The position numbers and the translations under genes were made by a program. Shown in pieces: positions 34,489 through 43,094 of a stretch of DNA of 64,000 bases. Every line of letters begins with the position of its first letter. Within the stretch, counting starts at the first letter, position 1. The DNA is from Paenibacillus sp. XY044 (lineage in GTDB: Bacteria; Bacillota; Bacilli; Paenibacillales; Paenibacillaceae): NCBI RefSeq assembly GCF_002257645.1, contig NZ_NQMO01000001.1, positions 1,536,065 through 1,600,064 of the forward strand, in the 5' to 3' direction. Below the pieces are notes generated by a model. The model was not told the origin of the DNA. It saw only the letters and a program-made list of their open reading frames with translations, and made no database searches.

Positions 34489-34527
34489 TTGACAACAGCA
34501 GTTAAATATTGTTTCATTTTATTAAAC
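34489..34527 (+). promoter_or_regulatory. Possible promoter and palindrome before the XRE-cupin gene
   Basis: TTGACA at 34489-34494 is a perfect -35 sequence, though no good -10 lies 17 bases downstream. GTTTCATTTTATTAAAC (34511-34527) is an imperfect palindrome with one mismatched pair, a candidate operator for the XRE regulator itself. Confidence 0.4.
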
Positions 34528-34563
34528 TTGGTTGAACTACATTCTATTTAGGAGATCAATGTC

Positions 34564-35109
34564 ATGGAACTGGGGAGTAAAATCCGAAAAATTCGCAAGG
34601 ACCAAAACCGGACCCTGGACGATATTGCCCATGCTTGCGGCTTTACCAAAAGCCTGCTGTCCAAGATCGAAAACGGAAAAACGGTTCCGCCGATCGGCAC
34701 GCTCATTAAAATCGCGGAAGCACTTGGAACCAAAATTTCCATTTTGCTAGACGACAGTGATCAAAACGGGACGGTGTATACAACGATGACCGGGGCCATG
34801 GATAAGATGGTAACGTCGGAGAAAGGATATTCGTTTTCGGCCATTGCGGCAGAGCGGCCCGAGAAACTGATGCAACCCTTTTATTTTGTGGCTAAGAAAG
34901 GAAAGACGGAGAAGCGGACGGTGTCCCATGTCGGTCAGGAATTCATTTACGTGCTCGAAGGCACCATGATTTATTATGTCGGCCAGGAAGCGTATACGCT
35001 GCATGCCGGTGACAGTCTGTATTTCGATTCCTTGGAAAATCATAAGTATACGCCCGTCACGGATGAAGTAAAATACTTGTCGGTTTTCTGTTCGGATTCC
35101 AAAGCTTGA
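34564..35109 (+). CDS. XRE-family regulator with cupin sensor domain
   Basis: The 181-residue protein has an N-terminal helix-turn-helix (residues ~5-60: TLDDIAHACGFTKSLLSKIE) and a C-terminal cupin barrel (~105-175: HVGQEFIYVLEGTMIYYVG, AGDSLYFDSLENHKY). XRE-cupin proteins commonly sense small carboxylates or amino acids and regulate their catabolic genes (PuuR type). It is the first gene before the two-component/transport/hydroxyproline block on the same strand, 157 bases ahead of the next start, so it may control that block or its own neighbours. ATG 34564 follows AGGAGATCAATGTC. Confidence 0.92.
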   Translation: MELGSKIRKIRKDQNRTLDDIAHACGFTKSLLSKIENGKTVPPIGTLIKIAEALGTKISILLDDSDQNGTVYTTMTGAMDKMVTSEKGYSFSAIAAERPEKLMQPFYFVAKKGKTEKRTVSHVGQEFIYVLEGTMIYYVGQEAYTLHAGDSLYFDSLENHKYTPVTDEVKYLSVFCSDSKA

Positions 35110-35177
35110 GCCCGTCTAACAGTCGAATCTCGGGTAGATGATTCCGTTCAGCTTGTCTTATGCTCATACAGGATTCT

Positions 35178-35191
35178 TGTAAACGGTTGGA
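35178..35191. promoter_or_regulatory. cre-like site upstream of the YesN-type regulator gene
   Basis: TGTAAACGGTTGGA matches the cre consensus at 12 of 14 positions and lies 76 bases before ATG 35267. It may place the system under CcpA control. Confidence 0.45.
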
Positions 35192-35266
35192 AACCCCAAA
35201 ACCTTCAATTTACTTGAAACCCGGATGGGCATTTTTTGTACCATTCATACGCAGGGGGGATTGGAT

Positions 35267-36790
35267 ATGTTGAACGTCTTAGTCGTTGACGACGAACCGA
35301 AGCACAGACAAGGGTTGTCGCGGATGCTGCAAAATCTGAGGCCGGAATATCACATCTTTAATGCCAGGGATGGTGCGGAGGCGCTCGAAAGCATGGAGAT
35401 GCATCCGATCGATTTGGTATTCACCGATATCCAGATGCCGATCATGGACGGCCTCGAATTTGTGGAGCGTTTAACCCGCCGCGGGGGAAGCGAAAGTGTC
35501 GTCATTTTAAGCGCCTATTCGGATTTCGCCTATGCGCAGCGCGCGCTGCAGCTCGGGGCAAGCGATTACCTGCTCAAGCCGGTGGAGGCGCAGAAAGTTA
35601 CGCCGCTCCTTCAGAAAGCCGAACACAAAGCGGGTGCGCTGCGTAAGGCAACCATAGAATCCGCTTTATCCGAATTGCTGGAGGGAAGTCCTGCCGAAGA
35701 GGATATCACTTTGCTGCAAAGTTCCTTTCCAGGTTGGAGACGCGGAATCTCGCTGGGCGCTGTGATTCATGCAGTCGGTGCGGAACGGAAGCTGTTGCTG
35801 TCCCTGCTTAAGCGCAAGCTTGCTCATATCATGGAAGAAGCCGGACTTGCTCATGCATTTTACGAGACGGACAAATGGTTGACGGTCATGATCCTTAGCG
35901 CCGATGCCTCATTTGACGTCACCTGCGCGCTTGAAGCTAAACTGCAGGAGCTGATGGATCATTTTCGAAAAGAGCATGACAAGGAATTAACATTTAGCTT
36001 AGGTAAGTACTTTACGGAGTGGAAGCAGGGGGCACAGTCGTCTTATCAGCAGGCGCGATTTGCGCTTCAAAGCTTATTTTACGAAGGGTCAGGGAAACTG
36101 TACAAGTCCGAACCAATAAACCCGGTCGCCCCGGCCGCGATCATCCACGTTGATGCAGGCAAACTGGCCAAGGCGTTACTTTCCGGCAAAAAGGATGACA
36201 TTCATGCGTGTCTGAAGACCGAACTGGATCGTACAGTGGCCCAAGGGTATCCCGATCCCTCCAAGCTGAAGTATTCCGTTGCCGCCTCGATTCACCATGT
36301 AATATCAATTTTAACGGAAAAAGGCTTTTCGCTTATACCTAATACTGCCATTGAAGGAGCACTGATGCACTGCAGCCGCATGGAAGAATTACAGGAGACA
36401 GCTTTCCAGTGGATCATCGAATTGGCGGATCACATGGACAAACGCAGGCAGTGCAAAGGCGAGTTCGTGGTTGACAGCTGCAAGGCCTATATTGAAACGC
36501 ACTATGGCGAAGAGGATTTGTCCCTAAGCACGCTGGCGTTGAAATTTCATTTTAACCCTTCATATTTTTGCATTCTGTTTAAAAATTACACCCGCATGAC
36601 CATCCACCAATACATCACCCACATTCGAATGAGGGCGGCGGCCAGCCAGCTGCTGCAAACCTCCCAGAAAGTTTACCAAGTGGCCGAGAACGTAGGCTAC
36701 AGAGACGTGAAATATTTTATACGTCTGTTTCGGAAGGAGTACGGCACAAGTCCGGACGAATACCGTCATTTATCCGCTACCCGCTTATAA
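35267..36790 (+). CDS. YesN-type response regulator (receiver, middle domain, AraC HTH)
   Basis: The 507-residue protein has a receiver domain with phospho-acceptor Asp54 (FTDIQMPIMDG) and YLLKPVEAQK, a ~250-residue middle region of unknown fold typical of long YesN regulators, and a C-terminal AraC-type HTH (LSLSTLALKFHFNPSYF, VYQVAENVGYRDVKYFIRLF). It is followed after 14 bases by its kinase and then by the binding-protein/permease genes. It should activate transporter and catabolic genes on sensing the substrate. ATG 35267 follows AGGGGGGA. Confidence 0.93.
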   Translation: MLNVLVVDDEPKHRQGLSRMLQNLRPEYHIFNARDGAEALESMEMHPIDLVFTDIQMPIMDGLEFVERLTRRGGSESVVILSAYSDFAYAQRALQLGASDYLLKPVEAQKVTPLLQKAEHKAGALRKATIESALSELLEGSPAEEDITLLQSSFPGWRRGISLGAVIHAVGAERKLLLSLLKRKLAHIMEEAGLAHAFYETDKWLTVMILSADASFDVTCALEAKLQELMDHFRKEHDKELTFSLGKYFTEWKQGAQSSYQQARFALQSLFYEGSGKLYKSEPINPVAPAAIIHVDAGKLAKALLSGKKDDIHACLKTELDRTVAQGYPDPSKLKYSVAASIHHVISILTEKGFSLIPNTAIEGALMHCSRMEELQETAFQWIIELADHMDKRRQCKGEFVVDSCKAYIETHYGEEDLSLSTLALKFHFNPSYFCILFKNYTRMTIHQYITHIRMRAAASQLLQTSQKVYQVAENVGYRDVKYFIRLFRKEYGTSPDEYRHLSATRL

Positions 36791-36804
36791 GGAAGGGATG
36801 TTCA

Positions 36805-38613
36805 TTGAGAAGCCGCCGAATGATGCCGCGATTTCAGGATTTGAGCTATCGAACCAAACTGCTGTTGTCCTATGCCCTCATCGTCACGATTCCTCTAACC
36901 ATTCTAAGCTACAAATATTTTGTGTCGAGCAGCGGGTTCATTTCCGATTTCGCCAAACAGAACCTGTACTCCATCGTGAAGCAGAATAACGAAATCATGG
37001 ACGCTGAGCTTGCCAGGATCGAAGACAGCAGCCTTGCCTTGATCGCCGAGCAGGTCCTGTATGAACAATACCTCACCGCCGATCCGAAGGACGAATACCA
37101 AATGATCACCATGGAGAAAAGGGTGAGCCGGGCCTTAAATACATATTTTCCAGACTTGAAGCATATGTACTCGATCCATTTAATCACCAGTTATTCAGAC
37201 ATTGGACCGACAGGTGCTACGACCTTTATCCCTTACGAAGGGTTTAACCAAACGGCACTGTATCAGGCTGCGGTACAAGCGGACGGGGGAATGGCCTGGG
37301 TCCCGACATTTTCGTTTGGCGACATGTTTAATCGGGACGCCGGTTCTCCCACGCCCTCCGAGAACGTTCAGCTTCTGGCCGGGGTGCGCCTGTTGAAATT
37401 GTTTCAGATCAATAACGGCGAGGTGATCGAGCTGCAGGGCAAAGCCGAGGCTCCCGTGCTGGTGATCACCTATCAGCCCGATTATTACCGTTCCCGTTTC
37501 GCCAGCGTGCTCCCATCCACCGGGGCTTCTTTTTTTATCATGAGCCGGGACGGTCAGCGGGTGGCCGATTCACGGGAGGAGGATTCCACGCTTGATGAAG
37601 CCTCGTTGAAAAGAATGGCGGAGATGAAAAGCGGCACCCTCACGATCACGAGAAACGGTAAGCCGCTTATCGTTTGTTTCGATACTTCCGATGTGACCGG
37701 CTGGATTTCCGGTGTCACGATCTCGCCGGAAACGCTGGGCAGCGCCTTTTTACCGGAGGTGAAATCGTATACGTTCTATTTGACGCTGATCCTTCTGCTG
37801 GTCTCGCTTCTCTTGGCGTTTTTCCTGGCCAATTCCATCACCAAGCCTATTCAACAGCTGCTGCAAGCGATCAAAAAAACGGGAGAAGGGGAATTCGATA
37901 CCCGAATTCCGGTCAAATCCTATAACGAGATGGGGCTGCTCATCCACAAGTACAATCAAATGAACGTAAAAATCAACAACCTGATCGAAGAGAACTATAA
38001 AGTGAAGCTGAGGGAAAAGGAAACCCAAATTATGTCCCTGAACATTCAGCTGAATCCTCATTTTTTGTATAACACGCTCAACATCATGAATTGGACGGCA
38101 CTCGAAAACGAGCAAAACGATTTGAGCGCCATGATCGTCAGCCTGTCTTCCATGCTGCAGTATACTTCCTCAAGCAACCAGGACATTGGCGATCTGGAGG
38201 ACGACCTAAATTGGTTGAAGCATTATTTTTCGATTACCGAGCAGCGCTTTGAAGGCAAATTTACGGTGACCTATGATATCTCACCTGAACTGTATTCATT
38301 CAAAGTCCCGAAACTGTTCCTGCAGCCCTTTGTCGAGAACGCGATCGTTCATGGGTTCGCCCGCCTGCACAGCGGTGGAAGGATTGCCATACGGGGGCGG
38401 CTTACGGGAGATGGGCGGGTCTTTATGGTAGAGGATAACGGAATCGGCATTCCGCGCCACAAATTGGCAGGTTTGGCCGGAGAGGAGAGCACCTCCATCG
38501 GGATCCGCAACGTCGATCAACGAATCAAACTCATTTACGGTGAAGCCTATGGCGTGACCGTAAACTCGGAGGAAGGCAAGGGAACGACCGTCATCATTAA
38601 ATTACCGATATGA
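36805..38613 (+). CDS. YesM-type sensor histidine kinase
   Basis: The 602-residue membrane kinase has TM1 (~residues 18-36), an extracellular Cache-like sensor (~37-310), TM2 (~315-337, a long Leu-rich stretch), HAMP (SITKPIQQLLQAIKKTGE) and the LytS/YesM-type H box LNPHFLYNTLNIMN. The HATPase part shows VEDNGIGIP and SIGIRNVDQRIKL. It should detect the ligand, or ligand-loaded binding protein, and phosphorylate the adjacent regulator. The start chosen is TTG 36805 with GGAAGGGA upstream; an ATG six residues later is the alternative. Confidence 0.92.
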   Translation: MRSRRMMPRFQDLSYRTKLLLSYALIVTIPLTILSYKYFVSSSGFISDFAKQNLYSIVKQNNEIMDAELARIEDSSLALIAEQVLYEQYLTADPKDEYQMITMEKRVSRALNTYFPDLKHMYSIHLITSYSDIGPTGATTFIPYEGFNQTALYQAAVQADGGMAWVPTFSFGDMFNRDAGSPTPSENVQLLAGVRLLKLFQINNGEVIELQGKAEAPVLVITYQPDYYRSRFASVLPSTGASFFIMSRDGQRVADSREEDSTLDEASLKRMAEMKSGTLTITRNGKPLIVCFDTSDVTGWISGVTISPETLGSAFLPEVKSYTFYLTLILLLVSLLLAFFLANSITKPIQQLLQAIKKTGEGEFDTRIPVKSYNEMGLLIHKYNQMNVKINNLIEENYKVKLREKETQIMSLNIQLNPHFLYNTLNIMNWTALENEQNDLSAMIVSLSSMLQYTSSSNQDIGDLEDDLNWLKHYFSITEQRFEGKFTVTYDISPELYSFKVPKLFLQPFVENAIVHGFARLHSGGRIAIRGRLTGDGRVFMVEDNGIGIPRHKLAGLAGEESTSIGIRNVDQRIKLIYGEAYGVTVNSEEGKGTTVIIKLPI

Positions 38614-38677
38614 ACAACTTATAAAAATTGTCCACCATTCCAAAAATGTTCGAATTTTTTTTGAACCTCCACTTTTT

Positions 38678-38691
38678 TACAATGAATTTAC
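38678..38691 (+). promoter_or_regulatory. Candidate -10 region of the transporter/hydroxyproline operon
   Basis: TACAATGAATTTAC lies 35-48 bases before the binding-protein start and is identical to the sequence before the other ABC operon (20771-20784, minus strand). TACAAT is 5 of 6 to the -10 consensus, but no -35 box is present, as expected if the YesN-type regulator activates it. Confidence 0.5.
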
Positions 38692-38725
38692 AAACATCAA
38701 TTCTATGTGATTGGAGGGTAAAAGA

Positions 38726-40105
38726 ATGAGAATTTCCAAATTTCTCACTGGGATCGCTTTACCCGCTTTGTTGGCCGTAACCGTATCCCTCTCAGGTTGT
38801 TCGGGCAGCGGAGGAACAGCCCAAAGTGAAGGTGGCAGCAAGGAGGGGGGCGGTGGAGAAGAAAAAGTCACCTTAAAGTTTGCCTTCTGGGGAGACACGA
38901 TCGAAAAGAAAACGGTCACGGATGCGCTCAAAAGTTTTGAACAGAAGACCGGTATTCAAGTGGAGCCCATGCACATTCCTGCCGACTATTTGACCAAGCT
39001 GACAACGATGGTTGCAGGCAATGTCGCACCTGACCTCGGTTATTTGTCGTCCGGCGCGGCATTAAGCTGGGGGAAAGACGGAAAGCTGCTGAACCTCGCG
39101 CCGCTGATTGAGGAAGACAAGGAATTCAAGAAGGAAGACTACCTGGATCAAGTATGGTATGAAATCGAACCGGGCAACACGATCGGCATGAGTACGGCCG
39201 TCGAAGGCTATGGCCTCATGTATAACAAGGATATGCTCCTTGAAGCGGGTGTCGAGCTTCCTCCCACGCAGGCAGATAAGGCATGGGACTGGGATACGTT
39301 CATAGAGTACGCAAAGAAGCTGACCCTCGACGATCAGGGAAGAAATGCGCTCGATCCCAATTTTAATCCGAATAAGATCAAGCAGTTTGGCCTCCAGTAC
39401 GATCCATACAACATGATGGCGGCGGTCGTCTCGAACGGCGGTAATTTCTTGACGGAAGACGGAAAGGGATTCGGGCTGGCACAGCCGGAGGCGACAGACG
39501 CGATTCAAAAGCTGGCGGACTTAATGTATGTGCACCACGTGTCGCCAACGCCGCTGCAGACCAAGAGTCTGCCCGACATGGCACTCCAGACCAAAAAGGT
39601 CGCCATGACCGTATCCGGCAACTGGGCGCTCCAGGCTTTTGCGGAACAGGACTTCAATCTTGGCGTCGGTGTCCTGCCCAAATTGATGAAAAGCAACACG
39701 CTGCTGGACGGCGCGCCGACGGTCATCTTCAAATCTACCAAGCATCCGAAAGAGGCATGGATGCTGTATAAGTACATGGCGGACCCCGAGTCGGTTCTGC
39801 CGCTGATCGAAGGCGGCTTATGGATGCCGCTCAAGAAAGAGTGGTATACGAATCCGGACCTCATCAATAAATGGGCGTCAGGGAACAAAGCTCACCCGGA
39901 GGGATACACAGATGCTTACATGAAACAGACGATTGAAAACGGCATCCGGACCCCGGGCTTTGAAGTGAAGAACCTGGATAAAATCAATGCGCTGGTAACT
40001 CCTGCCCTTGACTTGGTCTGGACCGGCAAAAAATCGGCGGAAGACGCACTGAAAGAAGTGGAGCCCAAAGTACAGCCGCTGATTGAAGGCTATTACGGCA
40101 AATAA
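38726..40105 (+). CDS. ABC substrate-binding lipoprotein (family 1)
   Basis: The 459-residue lipoprotein has lipobox LSGC (Cys about 27) and a Gly/Ser/Glu linker. A family 1 (UgpB/MalE-like) domain begins VTLKFAFWGDTIEKKTV, with GYGLMYNKDMLLEAGV and a VAMTVSGNW segment. It is the receptor for the permeases encoded directly downstream. The neighbouring enzymes suggest the ligand contains hydroxyproline and/or L-arabinose, for example short arabinosides of hydroxyproline; sequence alone cannot show this. ATG 38726 follows GGAGGG. Confidence 0.93.
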   Translation: MRISKFLTGIALPALLAVTVSLSGCSGSGGTAQSEGGSKEGGGGEEKVTLKFAFWGDTIEKKTVTDALKSFEQKTGIQVEPMHIPADYLTKLTTMVAGNVAPDLGYLSSGAALSWGKDGKLLNLAPLIEEDKEFKKEDYLDQVWYEIEPGNTIGMSTAVEGYGLMYNKDMLLEAGVELPPTQADKAWDWDTFIEYAKKLTLDDQGRNALDPNFNPNKIKQFGLQYDPYNMMAAVVSNGGNFLTEDGKGFGLAQPEATDAIQKLADLMYVHHVSPTPLQTKSLPDMALQTKKVAMTVSGNWALQAFAEQDFNLGVGVLPKLMKSNTLLDGAPTVIFKSTKHPKEAWMLYKYMADPESVLPLIEGGLWMPLKKEWYTNPDLINKWASGNKAHPEGYTDAYMKQTIENGIRTPGFEVKNLDKINALVTPALDLVWTGKKSAEDALKEVEPKVQPLIEGYYGK

Positions 40106-40145
40106 CCCCTGACCGAATGAACCGATCCAGAAAGGAGGGATTCTG

Positions 40146-41036
40146 ATGCTGCACAAACGCCGTATCGCTGTGGCGGGCATACTCTTCGCCCTGCCCAGCA
40201 TCTTTGGGATCATGCTGTTCGTCATCCTGCCCATGCTCACCAGCCTATTGCTCAGCTTTACGGATTACCGGATCGTGAATACGCCCAAATTCATCGGGTT
40301 TACGAATTATAAGCGTCTCTTCGACGGAACGGATCCCTATTTTTACAATTCGCTGTGGGTGACCTTTAAATATGTCATTCTTCGCGTTCCGCTCGGACTG
40401 ATCGTCTCTTTTATCGCTGCCTTCCTGCTGAACATGGAATTTATCCGCGGCAAATCGGTGTTCCGCACGATCTTCTATTTGCCGGCGATCGTGCCGGCCG
40501 TCGCGTCCTCGATGATCTGGATCTGGCTGTTCAGCCCGGATCTGGGGCTGTTCAACAGCTTCCTGGAAGCGCTGAATCTGCCCACCTTAAATTGGCTGTA
40601 CTCCGAAAACACGGTGGTTCCTTCCATCGTCATCATGAGCCTTTGGGGGATGGGAAGCACGATCATCATTTTTTTGGCAGGCCTTCAGGGTGTGCCGAGA
40701 TCCTTGTACGAAGCCGCGATCGTGGACGGCGCAGGTGCGGTTCGGAAGTTCCGTCATATCACCATTCCGATGATGACGCCGATCATTTTCTTCAACTTGA
40801 TCATGGGGTCCATCGGGGCTTTCCAAGTGTTCACGGAAGCTTTGATTATGACGCAGGGAGGACCGAACAACGCCAGCTTGTTCTATAACTACTACATCTA
40901 CCGTCAAGCTTTTCAGTTTGGCGAAATGGGGCAGGCTTCTGCCATCGCATGGATTCTCTTTATTATCATCCTGATCGTCACGGCGATCTTTTTCCGTACA
41001 TCCAAGTCCTGGGTATTTTATGAAAGTGAGGTGTAG
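40146..41036 (+). CDS. ABC permease, MalF/UgpA type
   Basis: The 296-residue protein has six membrane helices, starting with ILFALPSIFGIMLFVILP, and an EAA loop (YEAAIVDGAGAVRKFRHITIP). It ends with a helix and FFRTSKSWVFYE. It forms the pore with the next gene, whose ATG lies 5 bases after this stop. No ATPase gene is nearby, as usual for CUT1 systems that share MsmX. AAAGGAGGG precedes ATG 40146. Confidence 0.94.
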   Translation: MLHKRRIAVAGILFALPSIFGIMLFVILPMLTSLLLSFTDYRIVNTPKFIGFTNYKRLFDGTDPYFYNSLWVTFKYVILRVPLGLIVSFIAAFLLNMEFIRGKSVFRTIFYLPAIVPAVASSMIWIWLFSPDLGLFNSFLEALNLPTLNWLYSENTVVPSIVIMSLWGMGSTIIIFLAGLQGVPRSLYEAAIVDGAGAVRKFRHITIPMMTPIIFFNLIMGSIGAFQVFTEALIMTQGGPNNASLFYNYYIYRQAFQFGEMGQASAIAWILFIIILIVTAIFFRTSKSWVFYESEV

Positions 41037-41041
41037 CGCCC

Positions 41042-41872
41042 ATGAGGAAAAGCCGCCGGTTCTCGCAGATCATCGTATACGCCATTCTCATCCTGGGGAG
41101 TGTTTTCTGTTTGCTGCCGTTGTTCTGGTTAGTACGCAGCTCCATGATGTCGTCCATGCAGATCTTCGAGATGCCGCCCAAATGGATCCCCTCGCCGTTC
41201 AAGTTTCAAAACTATGCGGAGGCGCTGACGACCATCGATTTTCTCCGATTCTTCCGGAATACGCTGACTATCACCGCCAGCTGTTTGCTCGGAGCCCTCA
41301 TCAGCAGTTCGTTAGGGGCATACAGCTACGCGAGGCTTGACTGGCCGGGGAAGAAGTTTTTCTTCGGATTGCTGCTCGCCAGCATGATGCTGCCCGGAGC
41401 GGTAACGCTTATCCCTACGTTTATCGGGTGGAGGCTTGCCGACCTGATTAATACCTATGTGCCTTTGATATTGCCGGTTTGGTTCGGTTCCGCCTTCGAC
41501 ATCTTTCTGCTGCGGCAGTTCTATGCCAGCATTCCAAGAGATCTCGATGAAGCGGCTTACGTGGATGGTGCCGGTCCATTAACGATTTTTTGCCGGATCA
41601 TCATTCCTTTATCCAAACCGCCACTGATTGTCATCGGGCTATTCTCTTTCATGAACTCGTGGAACGATTTCATGGGACCTCTCGTTTATTTGAACGAAGA
41701 AAGCAAGTTTACGCTCGCGTTAGGGCTGCAAATGTTCCAGTCGCTTCACAGCGCGCAGTGGCATCTGCTCATGGCGGCGTCCACCGTGGTCATCCTGCCG
41801 GTCATTATCGTGTTTTTCATCGGGCAGCGGTATTTTATCGAAGGGATTACGCTGACCGGCATGAAGGGATGA
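41042..41872 (+). CDS. ABC permease, MalG/UgpE type
   Basis: The 276-residue partner permease has six helices and an EAA loop (DEAAYVDGAGPLTIFCRIIIP). It ends GQRYFIEGITLTGMKG, the characteristic MalG-type C terminus. The ribosome site lies inside the end of the upstream permease gene, so translation is coupled. A 129-base gap with no terminator separates it from the peptidase gene, consistent with one long transcript. Confidence 0.94.
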   Translation: MRKSRRFSQIIVYAILILGSVFCLLPLFWLVRSSMMSSMQIFEMPPKWIPSPFKFQNYAEALTTIDFLRFFRNTLTITASCLLGALISSSLGAYSYARLDWPGKKFFFGLLLASMMLPGAVTLIPTFIGWRLADLINTYVPLILPVWFGSAFDIFLLRQFYASIPRDLDEAAYVDGAGPLTIFCRIIIPLSKPPLIVIGLFSFMNSWNDFMGPLVYLNEESKFTLALGLQMFQSLHSAQWHLLMAASTVVILPVIIVFFIGQRYFIEGITLTGMKG

Positions 41873-42001
41873 AGAAGAACTTTCGGATTTCTGCACAGCC
41901 GCCATTCAACAAGGTTGAATGTAGTTACATTAGATTGATTAACAGGAAACCACAAACATCCTTTACGGCTGCGATGACAAAAAAAGGAGCGTGAACCTAC
42001 T

Positions 42002-43072
42002 ATGGAAGCACAGCGTCTCAACAAGGTACGTGAAGAATTTGATCGTCAGGGTATCGACGGACTATTGATATCCAGCCCGTATAACCGTAGATATGTGACC
42101 GGATTTACGGGTACGGCCGGCTTTGTCGCTATTACGAAGGAACAGGCTTGGCTGGTCACCGATTTTCGTTATACCCGCCAAGCAACGGAGCAGGCCAAAG
42201 AATATCAGGTGCAACAGCATACAGGCCAGCCGCTCGAAATGATCCGGGAGAAGCTGAGCGCTGCAGGGGTACGGAAGCTCGGCTTTGAGCAAAATCATCT
42301 CACTCACGCGTCATTTCAAACCTATGTCGAAGCCTTTCGGGACTTTGAACTCATCCCGACGCAAAACATCGTCGAAAAGCTGCGTGGAATCAAAGATGAG
42401 CGGGAGCAGGAGCACATTCGGAAGGCGATCGAAATCACGGACATGGCCTTCGAGCATATCCTTGGCTTTATGAAGCCGGGCGTATCCGAAAGGGACGTCG
42501 CCACGGAGCTTGAATACTTCATGCGCAAGAACGGCGCCGTCTCGTCCGCGTACCCGACGATCGTAGCCTCCGGCGTACGCTCGGCGCTGCCGCATGGACT
42601 GGCCAGCCCGAAGCTGCTGGGAAGGGACGAATTCGTAACGCTCGATTTCGGCGCGAACTACGAGGGGTACTGTTCCGATCTGACGAGGACGGTTTTTATC
42701 GGTGAACCGACAAAGCGGCATCAAGAGATTTACCGGATCGTCCTTGAAGCCAATCGAACGACCTTGGAAGGATTAAAGCCTGGGATTACAGGGAAGGAAG
42801 GAGACTCTCTGGCCAGAGACTGCATAGCAGGTTATGGATACGGCGAGTATTTCGGGCACGGTCTCGGCCATGCATTCGGCCTGGAGATCCATGAGCTGAT
42901 GAACTTTTCCCAGAAGACGGAGGAGCGGCTGGAACCCGGCATGATCCTGACGGTGGAACCAGGCATCTATTTGCCTGACTTTGGAGGCGTCCGCATTGAG
43001 GATGACATTCTCGTGACGGACACCGGGATCGAAGTGCTGACGAAATCAAACAAAGAGCTGATCGTCCTATAA
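42002..43072 (+). CDS. M24 metallopeptidase (Xaa-Pro aminopeptidase/prolidase type)
   Basis: The 356-residue protein has the creatinase-like N-terminal domain (PYNRRYVTGFTGTAGF, TDFRYTRQA) and a pita-bread catalytic domain. The five metal ligands are in place: Asp215 (LDFGANY), Asp226 (SDLTRT), His290 (GHGLGHAFG), Glu319 (TVEPGIY) and Glu333 (VRIEDD). The length fits YpdF/YqhT-type Xaa-Pro peptidases. It would free N-terminal residues from X-Pro or X-hydroxyproline peptides, supplying hydroxyproline to the enzymes encoded next. No signal peptide, so it acts on imported peptides. Confidence 0.93.
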   Translation: MEAQRLNKVREEFDRQGIDGLLISSPYNRRYVTGFTGTAGFVAITKEQAWLVTDFRYTRQATEQAKEYQVQQHTGQPLEMIREKLSAAGVRKLGFEQNHLTHASFQTYVEAFRDFELIPTQNIVEKLRGIKDEREQEHIRKAIEITDMAFEHILGFMKPGVSERDVATELEYFMRKNGAVSSAYPTIVASGVRSALPHGLASPKLLGRDEFVTLDFGANYEGYCSDLTRTVFIGEPTKRHQEIYRIVLEANRTTLEGLKPGITGKEGDSLARDCIAGYGYGEYFGHGLGHAFGLEIHELMNFSQKTEERLEPGMILTVEPGIYLPDFGGVRIEDDILVTDTGIEVLTKSNKELIVL

Positions 43073-43094
43073 AACGAAAGAAGTGATTGCATCC

